Position numbers and translations under genes: made by a program
The notes under the pieces: model-generated
The model's input: the letters and a program-made list of their open reading frames with translations, nothing else
Database searches by the model: none
Told to the model about the DNA's origin: nothing
NCBI RefSeq assembly: GCF_019458025.1
Contig: NZ_JAHZUY010000027.1
Coordinates: forward strand, 1-43,884
Origin: Caldovatus aquaticus
GTDB taxonomy: Bacteria > Pseudomonadota > Alphaproteobacteria > Acetobacterales > Acetobacteraceae
Direction of reading: 5' to 3'
DNA length: 43,884 nucleotides
Part shown: positions 31,600 to 39,380 of the stretch, piece by piece
Numbering within the stretch: the stretch's first letter is position 1
Layout of the letters: every line of letters begins with the position of its first letter

Positions 31600-32274
31600 G
31601 TGGAGTTCGCGGGCGAATTCCGCGTCCCTGGCCGGCCGGAGGAGGTGATCCTCCGCTTCGCCGACGTCGAGCGCATGGCCCGCTGCATGCCCGGCGCGGT
31701 GGTCGAGGGGCGCGACGAGGAGGGCGCCTGGCTCGGCGCCATGGTGGTCGCCTTCGGGCCGAAGAGGATCCGCTTCAAGGGCAAGCTGACCGCGGAGACC
31801 GATCCGGCGACGCTGAGCGGCCGGCTCCAGGGACGCGGCACCGCCGACCTGCGCGCCGCGCGCGTCGGCTTCCGCGTGGACTACACGGTGCGCGCCGACC
31901 CCGACGCGCCGCCGGAGCGGCCCGCCTCGATCGTCGCGCTGCGCTCGGCGGCGGAGCTGACGGGGGTGCTCGCGGATTTCGCACGCACCGGCGGCGTCGC
32001 CTTCGCCAACGCGCTGATGGAGGAATTCTCCCGGCGCGCCGCCGAGGAATTCGCGCGCGACCTCGCGCCGGCGCCGCCGCCGGCGGAGGCGGCGGCCGGC
32101 GCCTCCGCGACAGCATCCGCCGCGCCGGCCCAGCCCGTGCCGCCGCCCGCGCCGGCGCAGCCCCTGCAGGCGCACCGCCTGCTGTGGACGGTGGTGAAGG
32201 CGAAGCTGCGCGCGCTTCTGGCCTGGCTCGGCCTGCGGCCGCAAGCGCCGCCGCCCGCGCCGCGCGCCGAGTGA
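31600..32274 (+). CDS. CoxG-like SRPBCC family protein
   Basis: A 224-residue protein from a GTG start. The first 150 residues match CO dehydrogenase subunit G (CoxG) proteins: FAGEFRVPGRPEEVILRFADVERMARCMPGA, LKGKLT-like FKGKLTAETD and the GTADLRAARVGFRVDYTV repeat. A Pro/Ala linker then leads to a C-terminal hydrophobic or amphipathic segment (HRLLWTVVKAKLRALLAWLGL). CoxG proteins are lipid-pocket SRPBCC folds that tether CO dehydrogenase-type molybdenum enzymes to the membrane. No cox genes are present here. Being 3 nt from the ThDP enzyme gene suggests it binds a hydrophobic substrate, or tethers that enzyme to the membrane. Confidence 0.8.
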   Translation: MEFAGEFRVPGRPEEVILRFADVERMARCMPGAVVEGRDEEGAWLGAMVVAFGPKRIRFKGKLTAETDPATLSGRLQGRGTADLRAARVGFRVDYTVRADPDAPPERPASIVALRSAAELTGVLADFARTGGVAFANALMEEFSRRAAEEFARDLAPAPPPAEAAAGASATASAAPAQPVPPPAPAQPLQAHRLLWTVVKAKLRALLAWLGLRPQAPPPAPRAE

Positions 32275-32347
32275 GGACGCAGCCGCGCCGCGGCTTGGCC
32301 GCGCGCTGCGCCGGCGCTAGCAAGGCGCGACCGGGAAGGGGACGCGC

Positions 32348-33985
32348 ATGACCGCCACCGCCGCCGAACGGCTGATCGCATTCCTCGCCGCGCAGGGCAT
32401 AGACCGCGCCTTCTGCGTGCCGGGCGAGAGCTACATCGCGCTGCTCGACGCGCTGCACGCGCACCCGACGATCGACCTCGTCGTCGCGCGCCAGGAGGGC
32501 GGCGCCGGCTTCATGGCGGTGGCCGACGCGAAGCTCACCGGCCGGCCCGGCGTGGTGCTGGTCTCGCGCGGCCCCGGCGCGTGCAACGCCGCGATCGCGG
32601 TGCACACGGCGGAGCAGGACGCGGTGCCGCTGATCCTGCTGGTCGGCCAGGTCGAGCGGCGCGACCTGCGCCGCAACGCCTTCCAGGAGATCGACTACGC
32701 CAGCATGTTCCGCGGCATCGCCAAGTGGATCGGCGAGGCGACGGACCCGGAGCAGGTGCCGGAGCTGATCGCGCGCGGCTACGCCATCGCCATGCAGGGC
32801 GTGCCCGGCCCGGTGGTGCTGAGCCTGCCCGAGGACGTGCTGGCGATGCCCTGCGCGACGCCCGTCCCGCCCGCCACGCTCGTCCGCCCGGCGCCGCCTG
32901 CCGCCGCGGACGCGGCGCGCCTCGCCGCCCTGCTGCGCGCGGCGGAGCGCCCGGTGGTGCTCGCCGGCCACGCCCTCGACGCGCCGGGCGGGCGCGAGGC
33001 GCTGCTCGGCTTCGCCGAGCGCTGGCGCCTGCCGGTCGCGGTCTCCTTCCGCCGCCAGGACCTGTTCCCGAACGACCATCCGCTCTACGCCGGCGACCGC
33101 AGCTTCGGCACGCCGCCGGCGCAGGCCGCGGCGTTCGACGAGGCGGATCTCGTGCTTGCCCTCGGCACCCGCCTGACCGACCTGACGACCCAGGGCTACG
33201 CCTGGCCGCGCCCCGGCCAGCGCCTCGTGCATGTCTGCGCCGAGCCGCGCTTCCTCGGCTGGCAGTTCCCCGCCGAGCTGGCGCTCGCCGCCGATGCGCG
33301 CGCGGTGATCGCGGCGCTCGCGCGCGAGCCGGCCGGCGCGCCGGCGGGGCGCGAGGCGTGGTGCGCCCGGCTGCGCGCGCTGCAGACCGCCGACAGCCAG
33401 GTGGTCGCGCGCAGCTACCCCGACGGCGTCGCCTTCGCGCAGGTGGCGAAGCTGGTCGGCGAGCTGGCGCCGGCCGATGCGATCGTCACGCTCGACGCCG
33501 GCACCTTCGGTGCGCCGTTCTACCGCAAGGTCGCCTGGCGCCCGCCGCAGCGCCTGCTCGCGCCCGTCTCCGGCGCCATGGGCTTCGGCGTGCCGGCCGC
33601 GGTCGCGGCGGCGCTGCGCCATCCCGAGCGGCCGGTGATCTGCGCCGTGGGCGACGGCGGGGCGCTGATGACGGGCGGCGAGCTCGCGGTCGGCGTCGCG
33701 CGCGGGGCGAACATCAAGCTGCTGCTCTCCGACAACGGCTGCTACGCCTCGATCCGCATCCACCAGGAGCGCGCGCACCCCGGCCGGGTCAGCGGCACCG
33801 ACCTCGCCAATCCGGACTTCGCGACCTGGGCCGCCGCCTTCCGCGTGCCGGTGCTGCGGGTGGAGACCGAGGCCGACCTGCCGCGGCTCGCCGCGGCGCT
33901 GCGCGCGCCGGGGCCGCTCGCCGCGATCGTGCGCACGAGCCTCGAGGCCGTGCTGCCGCGCCCGCTCGCGGTCGCCGCGGAATAG
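32348..33985 (+). CDS. ThDP-dependent enzyme of the acetolactate synthase superfamily (second of three)
   Basis: A 545-residue enzyme. The activating Glu is in VVARQEGGAGFMAVADAKL, followed by SRGPGACNAAIAVHTAEQD and the AFQEIDYASMF loop typical of AHAS-like large subunits. The pyrophosphate domain reads AVGDGGALMTGGEL...LLLSDNGCYASIRIHQER. It differs clearly from the first and third ThDP enzymes here, so the three are not recent duplicates. The substrate is unknown; no small subunit gene is present. AAGGGGA lies 9 nt before the ATG. It runs into the Bug receptor gene coming the other way, with 35 nt between the stops. Confidence 0.87.
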   Translation: MTATAAERLIAFLAAQGIDRAFCVPGESYIALLDALHAHPTIDLVVARQEGGAGFMAVADAKLTGRPGVVLVSRGPGACNAAIAVHTAEQDAVPLILLVGQVERRDLRRNAFQEIDYASMFRGIAKWIGEATDPEQVPELIARGYAIAMQGVPGPVVLSLPEDVLAMPCATPVPPATLVRPAPPAAADAARLAALLRAAERPVVLAGHALDAPGGREALLGFAERWRLPVAVSFRRQDLFPNDHPLYAGDRSFGTPPAQAAAFDEADLVLALGTRLTDLTTQGYAWPRPGQRLVHVCAEPRFLGWQFPAELALAADARAVIAALAREPAGAPAGREAWCARLRALQTADSQVVARSYPDGVAFAQVAKLVGELAPADAIVTLDAGTFGAPFYRKVAWRPPQRLLAPVSGAMGFGVPAAVAAALRHPERPVICAVGDGGALMTGGELAVGVARGANIKLLLSDNGCYASIRIHQERAHPGRVSGTDLANPDFATWAAAFRVPVLRVETEADLPRLAAALRAPGPLAAIVRTSLEAVLPRPLAVAAE

Positions 33986-34020
33986 CCGCGGCGGGCGCGC
34001 CGCGCCGTCCGCGATCCGCT

Positions 34021-35073
34021 CTACTCCAGCCGGATGTTGTTGTCGCGGATCAGGCGCCGCAGCGGCTCCGCCTCCTCGCGCAGCATGGCGGCGAAGGCCT
34101 CGGGCGGCGCGGGCCGCGGCACCACGCCTTCGCCGGTCAGCCAGGCGTGCATGTCCGGCTGGCGCAGGATGTCCTGCACCGCGGCGTTCACCCGCCGCAC
34201 CACCGGCGCCGGCAGCCGCGCCGGCCCCATCACGCCGAGCCCGTCCACCAGCCGCGCCCCGGGCACCGCCCGCTCGCCCACCGTCGGCAGGTCGGGCAGC
34301 ACCGGCGAGCGTTCGCCATTGGCCACCGCGATCGCCCGCGCGCGGTTGTCGTTGATGTAGGGCCGCGCGAACAGCAGCGTCGCGAGCATCGCGTCCACCC
34401 GCCCGCCGAGGAAGTCCGCCATCGCCGCCGTGCCGCCGCGATAGGGCACGTGCAGCATGTCGAGCCTGCCGAACGCGATCATCTGCTCGATCAGCAGGTG
34501 ATAGGAGCTGCCGACGCCGACCGAGGCGAAGTTCAGCCTGCCGGGATGGGCGCGGGCGTAGGCGACGAACTCCTCGATGGTGCGGACCGGCAGGTCCGGG
34601 CGCACCAGCAGCACCACCGTCATCGGCCCGATCAGCGCGATCGGCGCCAGGTCGCGCTGCGGATGGAAGTCGAGCCGCAGATCGGCCGCGGCGGCGATCA
34701 GCAGATTGCCGTAGGAGGTGAAGAGCAGCGTGTGCCCGTCCGGCTGCGCCCGCGCGACCACGCCGGCGGCGAGGTTGCCGCCCGCGCCGCCGCGGTTCTC
34801 GATCACCACCGGCATGCCGAGCGCCGCGCTCAGCCGGTCGCCGACCTTGCGGCCGACGGTGTCGGTGATGGCGCCCGGCGGGTAGGCGATCACGAGGGTG
34901 ATCGGGCGCGCCGGCCAGGGCGGATCGGCCGCCGCGAGGCGACGCGGCGCGAGCGCCGCCATCGGCGGCGTGGCCGCGAGGCCGGCCAGCGCCCGCCGCG
35001 AGAGGCGCGGCCTTCCCGGTGCCACGGGCAGCGGCGGCGATGCGGTGCGGCGGAGGCCGCTCGGCTGCGTCAT
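34021..35073 (-). CDS. Bug/TctC family periplasmic solute-binding receptor
   Basis: A 350-residue tripartite tricarboxylate transporter receptor. An RR-type export signal (RLSRRALAGLAATPPMAALA) precedes the mature domain. The family blocks ARPITLVIAYPPGAITDTVGR, VVIENRGGAGGNLAAG and YRGGTAAMADFLGGRVDAM are present. Bug receptors bind small carboxylates such as citrate, aromatic acids or dicarboxylates. The tctA/tctB membrane genes are absent, which is usual for the many orphan Bug genes of Acetobacteraceae and Burkholderiales. A strong GGAGGAGA precedes the ATG, and a very stable hairpin (35107-35167) lies in its leader. It faces the second ThDP enzyme gene and is divergent from an MFS gene. 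Confidence 0.92.
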   Translation of the reverse strand: MTQPSGLRRTASPPLPVAPGRPRLSRRALAGLAATPPMAALAPRRLAAADPPWPARPITLVIAYPPGAITDTVGRKVGDRLSAALGMPVVIENRGGAGGNLAAGVVARAQPDGHTLLFTSYGNLLIAAAADLRLDFHPQRDLAPIALIGPMTVVLLVRPDLPVRTIEEFVAYARAHPGRLNFASVGVGSSYHLLIEQMIAFGRLDMLHVPYRGGTAAMADFLGGRVDAMLATLLFARPYINDNRARAIAVANGERSPVLPDLPTVGERAVPGARLVDGLGVMGPARLPAPVVRRVNAAVQDILRQPDMHAWLTGEGVVPRPAPPEAFAAMLREEAEPLRRLIRDNNIRLE

Positions 35074-35106
35074 GGTCGTCTCCTCCTCGCGGGCGGCCGG
35101 CCGCGA

Positions 35107-35167
35107 GGCGCCCGTCCGTCTGCGGTTCCGTCCGCATCGGGACGCTACCGCAGACGGCACGGGCGCC
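35107..35167 (-). other. 61-nt hairpin with 25 paired bases in the leader of the Bug receptor gene
   Basis: Arms 35107-35115 with 35159-35167 (9 bp), 35116-35126 with 35147-35157 (11 bp) and 35129-35133 with 35140-35144 (5 bp) all pair perfectly. They are broken only by one bulged C (35158) and a 2x2 internal loop, closing on a 6-nt loop. The base of the stem is 34 nt from the receptor ATG and about 17 nt before its ribosome site. It could be a leader RNA structure such as an attenuator, a terminator of anything coming from upstream, or a REP-like palindrome. Confidence 0.8.
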
Positions 35168-35343
35168 GGAAGAACCGGCGGCCGCCCGGCGTTGTCGCCC
35201 CTCCGCGCACGGGCTAGGCTGGCGCCGCCTCCCTCTCCGGCGAGAGCCGTGCCCGCGCCGCTGCCCTGCCATCGTGCCGCCTGCCGCCGCGGCGACCGGA
35301 CGCCGCCGGGGCGCCGGCTCCGCTGCCCGCCGGGTGGTGCGGC

Positions 35344-36558
35344 ATGAGAGCCGCCGGCGGTCTCGCTGCCGCGCTCGCCGCGACCACCGCCGCGCAAGGG
35401 CTGGCGACGCTCGCGGTGTTCGTCTTGCCGGTGCTCGCGCCCGCGGCGACGCGCGAGCTCCGCATCGCCCCCCACTGGATCGGCTATCAGGTGGCGCTGG
35501 TCTATGGCGCCGCCGCGATCGGATCCGTGCTCTCGGTCGGCGCGCTGCGCCGCTTCGGCCCAGCGCGCTGCACGCAGATCGCGCTCGGCGCGGCGGCCTT
35601 CGCCTGCCTCGCCATGGCGCTCGGCGGGGTGGCGGGGGTCCTGTTCGGCTCGTTGCTGGTCGGGGGCGGCTATGGGCTGACCAATCCGGCGGCGTCGCAG
35701 GTGCTCGCGCGCCTCGCGCCGCCCGCGCGCCGCAACATGGTGTTCGCGGTGAAGCAGATGGGCGTGCCGATCGGCGCCGCCCTCGCCGGCCTCCTGCTGC
35801 CGGGAGCGAGCCTCGCCCTCGGCTGGCGCGGCACGGCGCTTGCGGTCGCCGCGGCGCTGCTGGCGGCGGCGCTGGCGCTCGGCGCGTTCCGTCCGCACTG
35901 GGACGCGGAGCGCGATCCGCGCGGCCGGCTGCTGCGCGGCGGTGCGGGCAGCGGCCTTGCGGCGTTGCGCGAGCGGCCCGGGCTCGCGGCGCTGGCCGCG
36001 GTCGGCGGGCTCTACTCCGCGCTCCAGCTCGCCTTCGGCGCCTATGCGGTGACGATGCTGGTGGAGGAGTTCGGCTGGGGACCGGTCGCCGCCGGCGCGG
36101 CGGCCGCGACCGCGCAGGTCCTCGGCGCCCTGGCGCGGCTGGCCTGGGGCATGGCGGCGGACCTCTGGCGCAGCGGCCTGGGCGTGCTCGCCGCGATCGG
36201 GCTCGCGAGCGCGGCGGGCGTGCTGGCCCTGCCGTTCGCCGTGCGCTGGCCGGAGACGGCGGTGCTGGCGGTGTTCTGCGCGCTCGGTGCCAGCGTGGCG
36301 GGCTGGAACGGGGTGCTGATGGCCGAGGCGGCGCGGCTCGCCGCGCCGGGCCGCGCCGGGGAGGCTGCAGGCGGGGTGCTGGCGGTGACCTTCGCCGGCG
36401 TGGTCGCGGGGCCGTCGCTGCTTGCGCTGGTGGTCGGCGCACTCGGCTCCTACGCGCTCGCCTTCGCCGCGCTGGCGGTGCTGCCGCTGGCCGGCGCGCT
36501 GGCGGCATGGCGGACCCGTCGCCGCGAGGCGGCGGCAGGGGCCGCCGGGAACCGGTAG
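35344..36558 (+). CDS. Major facilitator superfamily transporter
   Basis: A 404-residue protein with about twelve hydrophobic helices. The loop between helices 2 and 3 reads SVGALRRFGPARC, a degenerate MFS motif A, and a GGGYGLTNPAASQVLARL stretch resembles those of small-molecule carriers of the cyanate/aromatic-acid or nitrate type. The central loop (RPHWDAERDPRGRLLRG) separates the two six-helix halves. The substrate is unknown; divergent from the Bug receptor and close to the ThDP enzymes, it may import or export the same compound. A hairpin directly after the stop is a likely terminator. Confidence 0.85.
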   Translation: MRAAGGLAAALAATTAAQGLATLAVFVLPVLAPAATRELRIAPHWIGYQVALVYGAAAIGSVLSVGALRRFGPARCTQIALGAAAFACLAMALGGVAGVLFGSLLVGGGYGLTNPAASQVLARLAPPARRNMVFAVKQMGVPIGAALAGLLLPGASLALGWRGTALAVAAALLAAALALGAFRPHWDAERDPRGRLLRGGAGSGLAALRERPGLAALAAVGGLYSALQLAFGAYAVTMLVEEFGWGPVAAGAAAATAQVLGALARLAWGMAADLWRSGLGVLAAIGLASAAGVLALPFAVRWPETAVLAVFCALGASVAGWNGVLMAEAARLAAPGRAGEAAGGVLAVTFAGVVAGPSLLALVVGALGSYALAFAALAVLPLAGALAAWRTRRREAAAGAAGNR

Positions 36559-36583
36559 CGGCACCGGCGGGCCGCGGGTGCCG
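36559..36583 (+). terminator. Hairpin directly after the MFS stop codon
   Basis: CGGCACC (36559-36565) and GGTGCCG (36577-36583) form a perfect 7-bp stem with an 11-nt GC-rich loop starting at the base after the stop codon. Intrinsic terminator by position; no T-run. Confidence 0.4.
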
Positions 36584-36742
36584 GCGTCGCGCCCCCGTCC
36601 TCGCCGGAACCGGCGGCGCTGCCGGCTGCGGCCGGCCGCTCCGCCGCGGCGCCGGCATCCCCGCCAGGCGTCCGGCGCGATCCCGTCCGCGGCCGCGCCG
36701 ACGAAGAACGCGCCGCGCGCCCGGCACAGCCAGCACACCGCC

Positions 36743-37914
36743 TCAGCCCCCGCTCGTGCCGAACAGCCGCGCCGAGGCGATCCGCGCCCCCTCGGCGAGC
36801 GCGCGGAGCTTCGCCCACGCCACGTCCGGCGCGACGCGCCCGCGCCCGGCCGCGGTGTCGAAGCCGCAATCGGTACCGGCGAGGACGCGGCGCGGATCGC
36901 CCACCGCCCGGACGATGCGTTCGATGCGCTCGGCCACCACCTCCGGGTGCTCGACGAAGTTGGTCAGGGGATCGATCACGCCGGCGACGAGCACCTGGTC
37001 CTCGGCCAGCGGGGTGCGCGCGAGGCAGCGGTACTCGTGGGCGTGGCGCGGATTGGCGAAGGGCAGCACCAGGCCGCCGACCTTCGCCGCCAGCAGCACC
37101 GGCAGGATCTCGGCGAGCGGCACGTCGGCGTCGTGCGGCCCCTCGTAATTGCCCCAGCAGACGTGCAGCCGCACGCGCTCGCGCGGCACGTTCGCCGGCG
37201 CGCGGTTGATGGTCGCGACCACCCGCTCGCAGAAGCCGAGGAAGCCGCCGAGCGGCCGGTCGCGGTAGGAGCAGTGCCGCTCCAGCGCCAGGCCGGGGCA
37301 GTCGAGCTGCAGCAGGAACCCGGCGCCGACGATCGCCTCGTACTCCACGCGCAGCGCCTCGCCGAGCGCGTCGAGATAGGCCTGCTCCGTGTCGTAGTGG
37401 CGGTTCTGCACGGTCGCCGCGACGATGCCGGGGGAAGGCGCGGTCAGGAAGGCCTCCGCGTAGCGTCCCGCGAAGCCGGCGAGAACGGCGCGGAACTCGG
37501 CGCACTCCGCTTCCGCCGCGCCGCGGCCGAGATGGCGACGGGGCCGATCGCGGCGGGGAGGTTCGCCGTGTTGCTCACCGCCTCGCGCGCCGCGGACTGC
37601 TCCTCGAACGCCGCCTTGTATTCGGGATAGGCGTCGAGGTCGGCGAAGCCGTGCCGCTCGCCCCGCCCGCCGATGCCGCCGAGGCGGTGGCGCAGGTAGA
37701 GCGCGAAGGCCTCGCCCGCTGCTCGCCGTCGTTGATCACGTCGAGGCCGCAGGCGATCTGGCGCGGCACGATGGCGTGGAGCGCCTCGCGCCCGGCGGCG
37801 GCGATCGCCGCCTCGTCCACCGCCTCGCCGCGGGCGCGCCGCACGTAGAGCCGCGTCAGCGCGCGCGGGCGCGGCAGGCTGCCGGTGTGGGATGCGCTGC
37901 TCGCTGCGCTGCAT
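36743..37914 (-). pseudogene. MetE C-terminal-type (cobalamin-independent methionine synthase II family) gene broken by three frameshifts
   Basis: Pieces of one protein lie in order in three frames on the minus strand. MQRSEQRI starts at 37914. HTGSLPRPRALTRLY to CGLDVINDGEQ runs to about 37727. GEAFALYLRHRLGG to AAIGPVAIS runs to about 37530. ECAEFRAVLAGFAGRYAEAF then continues to the stop at 36743. The last part holds LQLDCPGLALERH, HVCWGNYEGPHDADVP and AGTDCGFDT, the zinc and substrate motifs of the UROD/MetE-like family, which move methyl or alkyl groups. The breaks fit one 1-nt insertion (or 2-nt loss) near 37888 and two single-base losses near 37727 and 37530. Either the gene is decaying or the sequence has errors in GC runs. 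Confidence 0.8.
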
Positions 37915-38004
37915 GGCGGGATCGCCCTGGCGATGGAGTGTCCGGCACGGAGCCTAGCGCAGGCGCGGCGCCAGGGAGAGGGGCGCGCCGCCCGCCGGGG
38001 GCGA

Positions 38005-38033
38005 TTGACGGGCGCGGTGGCGTTGCGCGTAAT
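38005..38033 (+). promoter_or_regulatory. Candidate promoter of the CoA-transferase/ThDP operon
   Basis: TTGACG (38005-38010), a 17-nt spacer and CGTAAT (38028-38033) make a good sigma-70 type promoter, 59 nt before the GTG start at 38092. It argues for that start and against the longer open frame from 37885. Confidence 0.45.
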
Positions 38034-38091
38034 GCCCGCGAGCGAGGCGCCGAGCGCGCGGGCGCCGCCGGACCGGGACCGGGAGGGAAAC

Positions 38092-39354
38092 GTGCCCAAC
38101 GACAGCCAGGGATCGCCCCCGACGCCAGCCTCCGCCGCCGCGCAATGCGGCGCCCTCGCCGGCGTGCGGGTCATCGACCTGACGCAGTTCGAGGCCGGCA
38201 CCTCCTGCACCCAGGCCCTCGCCTGGCTCGGCGCCGAGGTGATCAAGGTCGAGGAGCCGGGCCGCGGCGAGCAGGGCCGCCGCGCCTCGGCCGACCGGCC
38301 GGACGCCGACAGCTACTACTTCATGGTGCTGAACGCCAACAAGCGCAGCGTCACCTGCAACCTCAAGCACGAGAAGGGGCGCGCGCTGCTGCGCCGGCTG
38401 ATCGAGAAGGGCGACGTGTTCGTCGAGAACTTCGCCCCCGGCGCCATCGAGCGCCTCGGCTTCGGCTGGGAGGAGGTGCGCCGCATCAATCCGCGCATCA
38501 TCTATGCCCAGATCAAGGGCTTCGCCGAGGACGGCCCGTTCGCCAACTATCCGGCCTTCGACATGATCGCGCAGGCCACCGGCGGCGTGATGTCCATCAC
38601 CGGCGAGCCGGACGGGCGGCCGCTCAAGCCCGGCGTCACGCTCGGCGACACCGGCGCGGGGCTGCACCTCGCGCTCGGCATCCTCGCCGCGATCGTCCAG
38701 CGCGGCCGCACCGGCGAGGGCCAGCGCGTCACCGTGGCGATGCAGGAGGCGATGGTGAATTTCTGCCGCATCGCCTTCGCCGCCCAGCTCATCTCCGGCC
38801 GCACCGCCGAGCGCCACGGCAACCAGAGCATGATCGGCGCCAACGCGCCGAGCGAGGCCTATCCTTGCGCCCCCGGCGGGCCGAACGACTACTGCTTCAT
38901 CTACACCTCGCGCGCCGGCGAGCATCAATGGGAGCGGCTGCTGAAGGTGATCGGGCGCGAGGACCTCAAGGACGACCCGCGCTTCGCCGACCCGCACGCC
39001 CGCTACCGCAACCACGAGGCGCTGGATGCCATCATCGCCGAGTGGACGCGCCGGCACGACAAGTACACGGTGATGCGGCTGATGGGCGACGCCGGCGTGC
39101 CGGCGGGCGCGGTGCTCGACTGCGGCGAGCTGGTGAACGACCCCCACCTCCGCCGGCGCGGGATCTTCGCCGAGGTGGACCACCCGGTGCGCGGCAGGTT
39201 CGTCGTCCCCGGCTGGCCGGTGAAGATGTCGGCCTCCCACGTGCCGGTCGCGGCGCCGCCGGTGCTCGGGGCGGACACCGAGGCGGTCTATCGCGGGCTG
39301 CTCGGACTGGGCGAGGACGAGATCGCGGCGCTGCGCGCCGAGAAGGCCATCTGA
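38092..39354 (+). CDS. Family III CoA-transferase, formyl-CoA transferase-like
   Basis: A 420-residue family III (CaiB/BaiF) CoA-transferase. GVRVIDLTQFEAGTSCTQ, LGAEVIKVEEPGRGE and LNANKRSVTCNLK are family blocks. The catalytic Asp is in GVTLGDTGAGLHLALGILAA (residue 186), close to the formyl-CoA:oxalate transferase motif. The enzyme moves CoA from one acid to another via an aspartyl-CoA intermediate. The GTG at 38092 has GGGAGGGA just upstream. It is followed 26 nt later by an oxalyl-CoA decarboxylase/2-hydroxyacyl-CoA lyase-like enzyme, so the pair probably activates an acid to its CoA ester and then cleaves or decarboxylates it. Oxalate is only one possible substrate. Confidence 0.88.
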   Translation: MPNDSQGSPPTPASAAAQCGALAGVRVIDLTQFEAGTSCTQALAWLGAEVIKVEEPGRGEQGRRASADRPDADSYYFMVLNANKRSVTCNLKHEKGRALLRRLIEKGDVFVENFAPGAIERLGFGWEEVRRINPRIIYAQIKGFAEDGPFANYPAFDMIAQATGGVMSITGEPDGRPLKPGVTLGDTGAGLHLALGILAAIVQRGRTGEGQRVTVAMQEAMVNFCRIAFAAQLISGRTAERHGNQSMIGANAPSEAYPCAPGGPNDYCFIYTSRAGEHQWERLLKVIGREDLKDDPRFADPHARYRNHEALDAIIAEWTRRHDKYTVMRLMGDAGVPAGAVLDCGELVNDPHLRRRGIFAEVDHPVRGRFVVPGWPVKMSASHVPVAAPPVLGADTEAVYRGLLGLGEDEIAALRAEKAI

Positions 39355-39380
39355 ACCGACGGACAGGGGACATCCACGCG

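Noticed and set aside
29920-33985. Calling the ThDP enzymes ilvB (acetolactate synthase)
   Set aside because: No ilvN-like small subunit is nearby, and the context is catabolic.
31775-36736. A 1653-codon open frame on the minus strand
   Set aside because: It crosses several clear genes in other frames and is Arg/Ala/Pro-rich throughout; a GC artefact, not a giant protein.
37885-38091. A longer start for the CoA-transferase at 37885
   Set aside because: The added residues are low-complexity and would overlap the MetE-like pseudogene start and a good promoter at 38005; GTG 38092 has a proper ribosome site.
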